A stretch of DNA of 64,000 nt. Source: Ignavibacteriales bacterium (GTDB lineage Bacteria; Bacteroidota; Ignavibacteria; Tepidaquicellales; Tepidaquicellaceae). The stretch is from positions 124,001 to 188,000 of the forward strand of contig JACKAC010000003.1 in assembly GCA_020635255.1 (NCBI GenBank), given 5' to 3'. The notes under the pieces are model-generated. The model was given only the letters and a program-made list of their open reading frames with translations, was not told where the DNA came from and did not search any database. Position numbers and translations under genes: made by a program. How positions within the stretch are numbered: position 1 is the stretch's first letter; each line of letters begins with the position of its first letter. Shown piece by piece: positions 9,183 to 17,201 of this stretch.

Positions 9183-10442
9183 ATGAAGTTTATTACCGGA
9201 TTGGCAGTGTTTGCCTGCGCTCTGGCGATCTATCCAGGCAACAATACTATCTCCTGGATCCCGACATCGGATATAAAAACAGGCTGGGAGCTATGGAGCA
9301 TAGGCGATTTTAACGGCGCAGAAAAAATAGCGGATGAAGTCCTGGAAACAATCCCCGCTTCGCAGGACGCACTGCGTCTAAAAATAGATCTGCTCTATGT
9401 ACGGGGAAAATATGACGACGCATTACATCTTTTTACAAAGATGAATGATACTTATGATGATTATGGCAAGGTAAGGTCTCTTATGGGAGAGGCTTTGTTA
9501 CATCTGGGCAAGCCCGGCGAAGCATTCGATATGTTTAATGGTTATGACAGCGTTAAAGCTGTTGTTACAAAAGAAATGTCTTTGAAACCATTTTCCGTAA
9601 CGGGAGATAAAACATACGTAATACCTTTTTTAGACAGTGTACAGCTAGCGGATAATATGCCTGCCATTAACGCGGAACTGAATGGAAGCCCGATAACATT
9701 GAGGATGGATACGGGGGGGACATATATCGTAATGGGACCGGACGACGCTGAAAAACTAGGAATACAAAAGGGTACCGTTACCGAGGGTGTTCATGCAACT
9801 ACTAAAACAAGCGTTTGGAACTCTACTGCCGAAAAGCTTGAACTGCCGGGCGGACTTATTTTTAATAACGTCCCCGTAAGAATTGTCGAATCCTTGAAAG
9901 GCTTCATCATCATGGGCACTAACATACTGGAGCAGTTCCTCTGCACAATAGATTACCCGAACTCAAGATATATTTTGACGCCACGCTCGAGAAAAGACCT
10001 CTATGATGATCACCTCGCAATGCTGAAGGAAGACAGAGTAACAATGCCCTTCTACCTCTGGGGTGATCACTATATGATCTGCAAAGGGAGTTATAATAAC
10101 TTCGACAACCTTAATTACTTTATGGACTCGGGGCTGATCGCATTCGGGATGAATAAGAATGGAGAAATGGAGCAGGCAGGACTTAACGTATCAAAAGAAA
10201 CCCTTCTTAAGTGGGGTTACGGCGAGAATGAACTTAAAGAAACATTTATGTTCAACAACGATAATAAAGTTAGCCTTGGCGGATTGACAGAGGACAACGT
10301 AATCATTTATTTCGATTCCAAGCTTGACAAAGACAGGGTTTTCGGAGGGATAAATATCGACGCGCTTCTATCCCACGGCTTTTTGCATAAATATTCCTGG
10401 ACGATAGACTTCGATAACTTCCGGTATATCTTTACAAAGTAA
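9183..10442 (+). CDS. TPR plus two-lobed retropepsin-like aspartic protease
   Basis: 419 residues: a signal-like N-terminus, a TPR-type helical region (about 33-125), then an aspartic-protease region. Two catalytic-type motifs are present: D-T-G at 176-178 (ITLRMDTGGTYIVMG) and D-S-G at 315-317 (YFMDSGLIAFGM). Each is followed by a hydrophobic-hydrophobic-glycine segment (FIIMGTNILEQF; VFGGINIDAL). Most bacterial retropepsin-like domains have one DTG and dimerise; two motifs in one chain suggest a pepsin-like monomer. Probably periplasmic. Substrate unknown. Confidence 0.75.
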   Translation: MKFITGLAVFACALAIYPGNNTISWIPTSDIKTGWELWSIGDFNGAEKIADEVLETIPASQDALRLKIDLLYVRGKYDDALHLFTKMNDTYDDYGKVRSLMGEALLHLGKPGEAFDMFNGYDSVKAVVTKEMSLKPFSVTGDKTYVIPFLDSVQLADNMPAINAELNGSPITLRMDTGGTYIVMGPDDAEKLGIQKGTVTEGVHATTKTSVWNSTAEKLELPGGLIFNNVPVRIVESLKGFIIMGTNILEQFLCTIDYPNSRYILTPRSRKDLYDDHLAMLKEDRVTMPFYLWGDHYMICKGSYNNFDNLNYFMDSGLIAFGMNKNGEMEQAGLNVSKETLLKWGYGENELKETFMFNNDNKVSLGGLTEDNVIIYFDSKLDKDRVFGGINIDALLSHGFLHKYSWTIDFDNFRYIFTK

Positions 10443-10471
10443 ACTTTACAAATAGTTCTACTGGACCTGGT

Positions 10472-10975
10472 CTAATAATGTCCTCTTATCTCGTTCACAG
10501 CTTCTGCCAATTCGTTATCCAGAACCTGCGCTAAAGATACAGCGGTGTTAGCGTTCTTCATAAACTCTTCATACCATTTCCCGCTGCCGTCATAGCTTGC
10601 AACCTCATCTTGATGCGAAGTAGCCCATCTTTCGAATCCCTGAATGTATTTACTGATCACGTCAGCGGTCGTACCAAAATTTGGATTGTTGTTTTCTATC
10701 GCCTGCGCTGTGTTAGAATTCTTATCGACTACTTTGAGATCGGCGGCTATATCGGTTATTGTCTGGTTGAAAGAATTAATGATGGCAATGTCCTCGCCAA
10801 AGAACTCCTTGCCGTATGCGCTGTTATCGGTTGCTACCGAGAAAACGGCATTGATACGGAGTGTCTGATTGCGCGCTCCGGCTAGCTCTTCCTCAAATGA
10901 GCCGACCGACTGAGCAAAGCCGTTATTTATCAAAACGGCAGTAAGTAAAATGAAAAGCAGTGATAACTTTTTCAT
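10472..10975 (-). CDS. secreted hypothetical protein
   Basis: 167 residues with a clear signal peptide (MKKLSLLFILLTAVLINNGFAQ) and a mostly helical mature part without cysteines or recognisable motifs. It sits 25 bp downstream of the reductase gene on the same strand and could be co-transcribed with it. I do not recognise the family. Confidence 0.7.
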   Translation of the reverse strand: MKKLSLLFILLTAVLINNGFAQSVGSFEEELAGARNQTLRINAVFSVATDNSAYGKEFFGEDIAIINSFNQTITDIAADLKVVDKNSNTAQAIENNNPNFGTTADVISKYIQGFERWATSHQDEVASYDGSGKWYEEFMKNANTAVSLAQVLDNELAEAVNEIRGHY

Positions 10976-11000
10976 GATATAAAATTTATTTTATAAAATA

Positions 11001-11612
11001 TTATCTCTTCAAAACTTTGAACGCAATGTCCCTGCCCACCTTTTGGAAGATCGCAAGATTAATCCATGCGTATGCCAGCTGTTCAAGCAGATCGAATTTA
11101 TCATCTCCCCCAAAATCGTAACAGTCTTCGTAGCCGAGGTCTTCCGCCAGTTTCTTTGCAGTCTCTTTCCCTTTTGCACTACTGCCCGCAACGAACATAT
11201 CGGCTTTGATGCCGTTGTAATCAGGATCCTTCATTCCTTCATAGCCGATCGTATTAAAACACTTCACTACATCTTTGCTGTCTGTCCATGCTTTCAGCGC
11301 TTCACCTGTATTATCATAGGGTGTTGCTTTCGATGAGAATGAATTCATTGCATCTATTATCACTTTCGAGCTTACGTCTCCCATTTGCCTGCAAACCTCT
11401 TCCACTGCGCTGGGCGGGAGAGCCATCAATATCACGTCGGCATTTTGCGCCGCCTCGTTTATCGAGTGAAGTGATATCCTGTCAGCTACCAGATCCTTAT
11501 ATTTTTCATCTTCCGGGTTTCGTACACCGAGCAGTATTTCATGCCCGGCTTTTGCCCATCCGTTAGCAAGGGCAGAACCGACATTGCCGGCTCCTATAAC
11601 AGCAATTTTCAT
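11001..11612 (-). CDS. NADPH-dependent F420 reductase-like NAD(P)-binding protein
   Basis: 203 residues. N-terminal Rossmann fold MKIAVIGAGNVGSALANGWA with LGVRNPED after beta-2, then VILMALPPSAVEE and VIIDAMNSF. This is the layout of F420:NADP oxidoreductase-like proteins (NAD_binding F420 family), which in non-methanogens are putative NADP-dependent reductases of unknown substrate. The CFNTIGYEGM block and C-terminal helix (WINLAIFQK) are also typical. Confidence 0.88.
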   Translation of the reverse strand: MKIAVIGAGNVGSALANGWAKAGHEILLGVRNPEDEKYKDLVADRISLHSINEAAQNADVILMALPPSAVEEVCRQMGDVSSKVIIDAMNSFSSKATPYDNTGEALKAWTDSKDVVKCFNTIGYEGMKDPDYNGIKADMFVAGSSAKGKETAKKLAEDLGYEDCYDFGGDDKFDLLEQLAYAWINLAIFQKVGRDIAFKVLKR

Positions 11613-11690
11613 TTATTTACAATTTATTTATATAGATAGATATAAACCCGTACACTTATTTCCGCATCTCATTAATAAAAATAGCGTATC

Positions 11691-12047
11691 ATGAGTACCC
11701 TCATAAAGCTAACCATTTTACAACTATTATTAATGGTATTAATATATGGAGATTCCTACTCGCAGGAAAGCCATGGATACGTTGATATCCGCGAACTAAA
11801 GAACAGGCTCCTTACCGAGCTTAATGCCGACGGTTATATCAATGACGGGAAATACAACTTAACTTATAATTTCTCCGAAGACAAACTCCTGATCAACGGC
11901 GCCGAAGTGGATAAGAACGTTAAGCACAGGTATAAGGATATCATACTGGATTTTTACCAGCGTGATACCAATGGGATCTTCATCATGGCTAAACCGTACA
12001 AAGACGGTAAAATAAAAGGCGAGATAATAGGCATCAAGCTCGATTGA
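11691..12047 (+). CDS. small secreted hypothetical protein
   Basis: 118 residues with a signal peptide (LLLMVLIYGDSYSQ) and a mature region with the pattern LLTELNADGYINDGKYNLTYNFSEDKLLINGAEVDKNV, which resembles the C-terminal tail seen in some Bacteroidota M56-peptidase-related and hypothetical proteins. Function unknown. Its stop is separated by only 1 base from the stop of the convergent DinB gene. Confidence 0.65.
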   Translation: MSTLIKLTILQLLLMVLIYGDSYSQESHGYVDIRELKNRLLTELNADGYINDGKYNLTYNFSEDKLLINGAEVDKNVKHRYKDIILDFYQRDTNGIFIMAKPYKDGKIKGEIIGIKLD

Positions 12048-12048
12048 A

Positions 12049-12552
12049 TCACCACTCACCCGCGTACTGCAATGACTGCTCACCCGTTATTTCATTGAGG
12101 TACAAATAATTCATCCGGTTTATCTGGCGGATGTGCAGGCAATCGTGCGCCAGCCAGTTTACCAGGAACCCGTACGCCGTCATCTCGAACTGCGGATTCG
12201 TCCACTTGCTTTCCCAGTTTACATCTTTTAGCGACCTTAGCCAAACGACCGAGCGCTCTCTCTCTAGGAGGAAGTTAGCCACGCTCTGTACATAATCCCT
12301 CTCCGCGTATTTTTTTGATTTGACCCATCCCTGCGGATCGATGGGCGGCGCTTCACGGTTTTCGAGCGAAGCCTTTACGCGCTCACGAAAGTCGAACTGC
12401 TCCTCGTCATATAGATGATTAACTATTTCGATCATCGACCACTTATCCGGGGCGGGGCGCCAATGGATCTGATCTCCTGTAATTCCCGTCAAAATTTCGC
12501 GAAAAACGCCGTCATTGTGTGTCAGCCGGTCTATTATGAATTTGGTGTCCAT
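12049..12552 (-). CDS. DinB superfamily protein
   Basis: 167 residues in the DinB four-helix fold: DKWSMIEIVNHLYDEEQFDF supplies the first metal-binding His and WLAHDCLHIRQINRM the second and third (HxxxH). The arrangement RPAPDKWS...W...L is typical of DinB_2. It is the closest relative within the window of the DinB-like C-terminal half of the protein at 54974-56347, which has lost all three His. Confidence 0.9.
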   Translation of the reverse strand: MDTKFIIDRLTHNDGVFREILTGITGDQIHWRPAPDKWSMIEIVNHLYDEEQFDFRERVKASLENREAPPIDPQGWVKSKKYAERDYVQSVANFLLERERSVVWLRSLKDVNWESKWTNPQFEMTAYGFLVNWLAHDCLHIRQINRMNYLYLNEITGEQSLQYAGEW

Positions 12553-12614
12553 TACTCTAATAAATATTGATTTATATTGGGCTAAGTATTAACTTAATAT
12601 AGTTAATACTTACT

Positions 12615-13475
12615 ATGCTTACAAGAATTTTAATATTGATGCTTCTGATAAATATTAACGGGTTTTCACAGAAAAAAATCCCGGTTAAGATAACTCGCTC
12701 TTTCAATTCTCTAGAAGCTAACGGAATAGTGTTTATAAATGTAAAATTATTTAATGGAGGAAAGGAATTAATTAATAAAGACTTTGATGCGCTAAATGAT
12801 AGTTCTTTAATTTCAATGTATGATACGATTACAATTAATAGTAATTCCAAATTACTCTGTGAAATAACATATGCTAACTCACCTCTAACAGACAGGGATA
12901 AGATAATTTACAAAAACGATTCCCTTGAATTTAATCTGAATGGAAATGAATTAAGATTATCGTTGTATTTTCTATTTGGTATAGAAGATGAATTATATAG
13001 AACTATGACAGGAATGACTGTAAGCACACTTTATGACGGAAACGATCTTGCAAAATTGATTTTTAATTCAAAACCGCTTTATCCCAGTAAGTATCTAAGC
13101 TTTAATATAATAAATACTTCACAGCAAGAAATATATGGAAACGGATCTTTCGGGAAGCATTTTTGGTCGAATATTTTTGTATATAAAAATGGTGAATGGG
13201 TAGAACCTAAAATGTTTATTGCAATGTGTGGAAATATAGGGTATGAGCCACCATTGAAACCGGGAGATACCACTAATGCTGATGTCCAGGGACTAATTAT
13301 TACTTCTGATGGTATTCCGATCACACGTTATAATCATCCAGATGATCATCCTAATAAATATAGAGTAATCTCAACATTCTCAACCGAGCCAAAAGGTATT
13401 CCAATCGAGGATTCTCCTGTGTTTAAATGCATGTATACTTTTTATCAATCATCTTTAGAATTTGAGATCAAATAA
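12615..13475 (+). CDS. secreted hypothetical protein, AT-rich
   Basis: 286 residues with a short signal peptide (MLTRILILMLLININGFSQ). The rest is predicted mainly beta with many Asn, Ile and Ser. It contains three Cys but no known motif. Base composition is markedly AT-rich compared with the flanking DinB and mscL genes, suggesting separate origin. No function can be assigned. Confidence 0.65.
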   Translation: MLTRILILMLLININGFSQKKIPVKITRSFNSLEANGIVFINVKLFNGGKELINKDFDALNDSSLISMYDTITINSNSKLLCEITYANSPLTDRDKIIYKNDSLEFNLNGNELRLSLYFLFGIEDELYRTMTGMTVSTLYDGNDLAKLIFNSKPLYPSKYLSFNIINTSQQEIYGNGSFGKHFWSNIFVYKNGEWVEPKMFIAMCGNIGYEPPLKPGDTTNADVQGLIITSDGIPITRYNHPDDHPNKYRVISTFSTEPKGIPIEDSPVFKCMYTFYQSSLEFEIK

Positions 13476-13904
13476 TCACTTCGCTTTCAGTGCATCCCTA
13501 ATTTCCGTCAGCAGTTTTACTTCTTCCGTCGGCTCAGCCGGGGCTTCCTCTTTTTCTTCTTCCTGTCTTCGCAGGTTATTCATCCCTTTCACCATCATAA
13601 AGAGTACAACAACTATCAGGAAGAAACTTATCAGCGCATTAAAGAACAACCCGTAATTCAGTGTAACCGCGCCGGCGGTTTTCGCTTCTGCTACGGTAAG
13701 ATACGGTCCCGGAGTCGCGCCTTCTTTTAATACCATGAAGAGTGATGAGAAGTCCAGCCCTCCCAGCATCAGTCCTATCGGAGGCATGATAACATCATTC
13801 ACGAGTGAAGTGACAATCGCGCCGAACGCTGCGCCGATCATTATACCCACCGCCATGTCCACCATGTTTCCCTTGACCGCAAATTCCTTAAATTCTTTCA
13901 GCAT
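13476..13904 (-). CDS. mscL: large-conductance mechanosensitive channel MscL
   Basis: 142 residues. The first helix MLKEFKEFAVKGNMVDMAVGIMIGAAFGAIVTSLVNDVIMPPIG is the MscL gate, followed by a periplasmic loop, a second transmembrane helix (FFNALISFFLIVVVLFMMVKGMN) and an acidic C-terminal bundle (EEEKEEAPAEPTEEVKLLTEIRDALK). Opens under membrane tension during osmotic downshock. The stop is directly adjacent to the stop of the convergent gene. Confidence 0.97.
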   Translation of the reverse strand: MLKEFKEFAVKGNMVDMAVGIMIGAAFGAIVTSLVNDVIMPPIGLMLGGLDFSSLFMVLKEGATPGPYLTVAEAKTAGAVTLNYGLFFNALISFFLIVVVLFMMVKGMNNLRRQEEEKEEAPAEPTEEVKLLTEIRDALKAK

Positions 13905-13975
13905 ATATTTTATTTTAATTATCGTTTAATTTGTCTTATGTATAAAAATAAAATATTTTAAGCAAATAAGGAAAT

Positions 13976-14641
13976 ATGCACCCGTATATAAAGCCACTGG
14001 AAAAACTATTTAAGTCGAAAGCCGACCCGGAGAGGGCTGAGAAGATGAGCCAGTACATGCGCAACCAGTTCAAATACTGGGGTATAATGAGCCCGGTGAG
14101 AAAAGAACTGGAACGGGAGTTTATCGGTGAATATGGATTACCGGAGGCAAAGGACCTGAAGAAAATTTCAAAAGACCTCTGGACACTTCCGCAAAGAGAA
14201 TACCAGTACACAGCGCTTTTGCTATTGTCACGGACAAAGCGGCGCTGGAATGACGACATGATCCCGCTCTTCGAGTACCTTATCAAAACAAAATCGTGGT
14301 GGGATACTGTCGATGGAGTGGCGCCTTCGCTCGCAGGATATTACTTCAGAAAATTCGGCGGTACAAAGGAAGTAACGGGAAGATGGATAGAGTCGGACAA
14401 TTTCTGGTTCAGACGCGCGGCGATAATATTCCAGCTTAAATACAGGCATAATACAGACGAGAAGTTATTATATTCATATATTAAAAAATGCAATCATGAA
14501 GATGAATTCTTCATCCGCAAAGCCATCGGCTGGTCACTGAGAGAGTATGCTAAGTGGAACCCGCAATCGGTAAAAAAGTTCGTCGCAAGCACCAAACTAA
14601 AACCTTTGAGCGTGAGGGAGGCATTGAAGCACATAGGTTAA
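13976..14641 (+). CDS. DNA alkylation repair enzyme (AlkD-like)
   Basis: 221 residues made of helical HEAT-like repeats in the AlkC/AlkD DNA glycosylase family. Typical blocks are MSQYMRNQFKYWGIMSPVRKEL, REYQYTALLLL, KSWWDTVDGVAPSLAGYYF, WFRRAAIIFQL and FFIRKAIGWSLREYAK. The WWDTVD motif carries the catalytic-site Asp and aromatic residues of AlkD. It excises positively charged alkylated bases. The kinase-like gene starts 1 bp downstream. Confidence 0.93.
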   Translation: MHPYIKPLEKLFKSKADPERAEKMSQYMRNQFKYWGIMSPVRKELEREFIGEYGLPEAKDLKKISKDLWTLPQREYQYTALLLLSRTKRRWNDDMIPLFEYLIKTKSWWDTVDGVAPSLAGYYFRKFGGTKEVTGRWIESDNFWFRRAAIIFQLKYRHNTDEKLLYSYIKKCNHEDEFFIRKAIGWSLREYAKWNPQSVKKFVASTKLKPLSVREALKHIG

Positions 14642-14642
14642 A

Positions 14643-15158
14643 ATGAAGAAGATAGTCATAATCGGCAATGGAGGAACAGGGAAGTCCACGCTCGCGACAC
14701 ATCTTGGAAAAAAACTCGGCATTGAACCTACGCACCTGGATAAGCTTGCCTGGAAGCCGGGTTTCGAGCACGTGTCTCTTGATGAATTCAGGGTTAAACT
14801 GAACGAAGTACTGCAACGCGATTCGTTTATTGTAGATGGCTGGTCGTATCATACTACATTGAAAAACAGGTTCGACGCGTCAGACACTATTATCTTTCTC
14901 GATTACCCTGTATGGTTTTGTTATACCTTCGCTGTGAAAAGACAGATTCAGTACGCGTTCAAACAAAACCCATACTACCCGGATAATTCCAGAGTTCTCC
15001 CTATGACCGGGTATATTTTCAAAGCAATGTGGCGTGTGTACAAGCAGTATCTTCCTGACGCAAGAGGGATGCTCGAAGAATACAAAGATAAGAAACTGGT
15101 CCTTCGTTTCACTTCACGAAAAGAACTCAAACGATATTTAAAAAATCAAAATCTATAG
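14643..15158 (+). CDS. P-loop kinase-like protein (FlaR/topology-modulation type)
   Basis: 171 residues with a Walker A motif (IIGNGGTGKSTLATHLG, about 5-21), then THLDKLAWKPGFEHVS, FIVDGWSYHTTL and DTIIFLDYPVWFCYTFAVKR. This is the adenylate-kinase-like family labelled DNA topology modulation protein or FlaR; the true phosphate acceptor is unknown. It is packed between the AlkD-like gene (1 bp) and the AhpD-like gene (4 bp), so probably one operon. Confidence 0.82.
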   Translation: MKKIVIIGNGGTGKSTLATHLGKKLGIEPTHLDKLAWKPGFEHVSLDEFRVKLNEVLQRDSFIVDGWSYHTTLKNRFDASDTIIFLDYPVWFCYTFAVKRQIQYAFKQNPYYPDNSRVLPMTGYIFKAMWRVYKQYLPDARGMLEEYKDKKLVLRFTSRKELKRYLKNQNL

Positions 15159-15162
15159 GGTT

Positions 15163-15708
15163 ATGGATAATAATATTCCTTTACTCGAACCTATCGAAAA
15201 ACCGGACAGCTGGATAATGAAAGCCGCATATGCCGCATCAAAGAAAATGTTTGGTAAGGTCATAACACCAATGGCAGTTACATACGCGAGAATGCCGGAT
15301 GCATTACATTTCTCGAGAAAGCTCCAGGATGTAGAGGGGAAGCTCTCTATTGGAAGCGAGTTGTCTCTGCTTGTAAAAACATTAACAGCGTATATAAATA
15401 AATGCGACTTCTGCGTGGACATCGCGAAATACTTCGCCGAGAAAAAAAGCATTTCTACTGATAGATTCGACAGGATAATGAATTATAAAACCGATGGAGA
15501 TTTTAACGACAGGGAAAAATCCGCGCTCTCATATGCGGAGGAAGTTTCCGTAAACGGTCATGTAAGCAAGGAAACGTTCGATGAATTAAAGAAACATTTT
15601 AACGAACGGGAGATCGTAGAGATAGCATGGATGGTCGCCGCTGAAACATACTATAATACAATTAACCATGCGTTAAACATCGGCAATGATAACCTCTCCG
15701 AGAAATGA
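15163..15708 (+). CDS. carboxymuconolactone decarboxylase / AhpD-like protein
   Basis: 181 residues, all helical, with the redox CxxC motif in a helix start (NKCDFCVDIAKYFAEK) as in AhpD and CMD-family alkylhydroperoxidases, followed by the KSALSYAEEV and EIAWMVAAETYYNTINHALNIG blocks. Likely a peroxidase-type thiol protein; the partner is unknown. Last gene of the alkylation-repair/P-loop/AhpD group. Confidence 0.86.
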   Translation: MDNNIPLLEPIEKPDSWIMKAAYAASKKMFGKVITPMAVTYARMPDALHFSRKLQDVEGKLSIGSELSLLVKTLTAYINKCDFCVDIAKYFAEKKSISTDRFDRIMNYKTDGDFNDREKSALSYAEEVSVNGHVSKETFDELKKHFNEREIVEIAWMVAAETYYNTINHALNIGNDNLSEK

Positions 15709-15796
15709 TGCAACAAATGACATAAATTGCTGATGAAATTATCACTATGTATGCGTATTTTTAGATAATCTAATTCCATAAGAAAATCCTAACAAA

Positions 15797-16537
15797 ATGA
15801 AGACACGGTTAATCGTTGTATTATTCCTGTCGCTCGCTATTCTGGCTGGGTGCGGTAAAAAGGAGGAAAAGACCGAGGCGACCGAGCAAACCGCGGGCAC
15901 TACTTCTTCTCAAGACCTTACAGGGACCTTAAAACTTTCCAAAACTGAGTACAATCCGTCCGATGAAATTAAGGTTACTTTTACTGCTGACGGAGACCTT
16001 TCTAATAATGCCTGGGTCGGTCTTATACCGTCCAATATTCCTCACGGTGATGAAGGTGTTAACGACGCAAATGATATGTCTTACAAATATGTCACCGAAA
16101 AAGGCGGCGAGATGACGTTCAATGCTCCGCTAAAGCCCGGTAAGTATGACCTGAGAATGAACTCAGGAGATAAAGATGGCAGTAAAGAAGTTGCTTCCGT
16201 TACATTTACAGTTGTTGCTAATTCAGGGGATACCGTGGTCTCACTGTCCCTAGATAAGGGATCTTACAAACCCGGTGAAGAGATCAAACTTGATTTCAGA
16301 GCCCTTCCCGACTTCGATGCAAATGCTTGGATAGGTATAATTCCATCTGATATCGAGCATGGAAGCGAAGCTGAAAACGATGCTCATGACATTGCGTATC
16401 AATATATCAGCAGTAAGACAAAAGGAACTATGACATTTAAGGCTCCTGAAAAGCCCGGGAAATACGATTTCAGGATGATGAACTCGGATAATTCCGATGC
16501 AAAAGAAATGAAGTATGTTTCGTTCACAGTAAAATAA
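15797..16537 (+). CDS. lipoprotein with two tandem Ig-like repeats
   Basis: 246 residues. Lipoprotein signal (VLFLSLAILAGCGKK, Cys19), a short Thr/Glu-rich linker, then two clearly homologous ~100-residue domains. Each has LxKxxYxPxxEIKxxFxAxxD..NAWxGxIPSxIxHGxExxNDAxDxxYxY, then MTFxAPxKPGKYDxRM and a final VSFTV strand. Probably surface- or periplasm-exposed beta-sandwich domains, perhaps metal-binding because of the conserved His-Gly-Asp/Glu and Asn-Asp-Ala blocks (inference). A terminator follows. Confidence 0.75.
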   Translation: MKTRLIVVLFLSLAILAGCGKKEEKTEATEQTAGTTSSQDLTGTLKLSKTEYNPSDEIKVTFTADGDLSNNAWVGLIPSNIPHGDEGVNDANDMSYKYVTEKGGEMTFNAPLKPGKYDLRMNSGDKDGSKEVASVTFTVVANSGDTVVSLSLDKGSYKPGEEIKLDFRALPDFDANAWIGIIPSDIEHGSEAENDAHDIAYQYISSKTKGTMTFKAPEKPGKYDFRMMNSDNSDAKEMKYVSFTVK

Positions 16538-16560
16538 AAACGACAAGTATTAATAACATG

Positions 16561-16595
16561 ATCCCTTCCGCAGATTTGCGGGAGGGATTTTTTAT
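16561..16595 (+). terminator. rho-independent terminator
   Basis: ATCCCTTCCGC / GCGGGAGGGAT imperfect stem followed by a T-run; located 23 bp after the lipoprotein stop. Confidence 0.85.
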
Positions 16596-16697
16596 TTATA
16601 TTTTCAAAGCCCCTTATCTTATTGAAATAACGGAAAAAAAACCGTAATTTTTTAAATCTTCATAAACATCATTCTCTAACTAATACTCACCTGCCTG

Positions 16698-17201
16698 ATG
16701 GAAAAAACTATTACAAGAAGAAAGTTTATCGCTTATTGCGGTATGAGCGCGGCAGCATTGGCGGCTTATACCACGCTTCCAAGCATCTTTACGGGATGTT
16801 CGAGCGGCTTCTCTCAAGATAAGTTCATTCAGTTGTCTGCATTTTTGACAGGATTTGATCAAGCCTCCGGTGTGTTTGACGAAAAATATGCGGAGATATA
16901 CCTGAAAAGCCTGGAAAAATACCCGCCGTCAAAAACGACTATGCAGGAGCTCTTCGATACGCTCGGTGTGGACACGGTTGGGAATGTAAATGTACAGCTA
17001 ACGGACGATCAGCAAAAGCTTGCAAACGAAATTATCACATGCTGGTACACGGGGAATTATACTGCTGACAACGATGAACTGAAATCTGCGACTTATGAGG
17101 ACATGCTTGCATGGAAAGCAACAGGGTATGTAACACCTAATGCGCAATGTCATGGAGTAACAGGATTCTGGGCGACCGCGCCGGAAGGAGTATCGGCATG
17201 A
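16698..17201 (+). CDS. Tat-exported small subunit, gluconate 2-dehydrogenase subunit 3-like
   Basis: 167 residues with a twin-arginine signal (TITRRKFIAYCGMSAAALAAY) and a lipobox-like TGCSS, then a helical domain with YLKSLEKYPPSKTTMQELFDTLG and ITCWYTGNY, as in the small subunits paired with GMC dehydrogenases. It likely escorts the flavoprotein encoded next through the Tat pathway. The stop overlaps the next start in an ATGA. Confidence 0.78.
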   Translation: MEKTITRRKFIAYCGMSAAALAAYTTLPSIFTGCSSGFSQDKFIQLSAFLTGFDQASGVFDEKYAEIYLKSLEKYPPSKTTMQELFDTLGVDTVGNVNVQLTDDQQKLANEIITCWYTGNYTADNDELKSATYEDMLAWKATGYVTPNAQCHGVTGFWATAPEGVSA

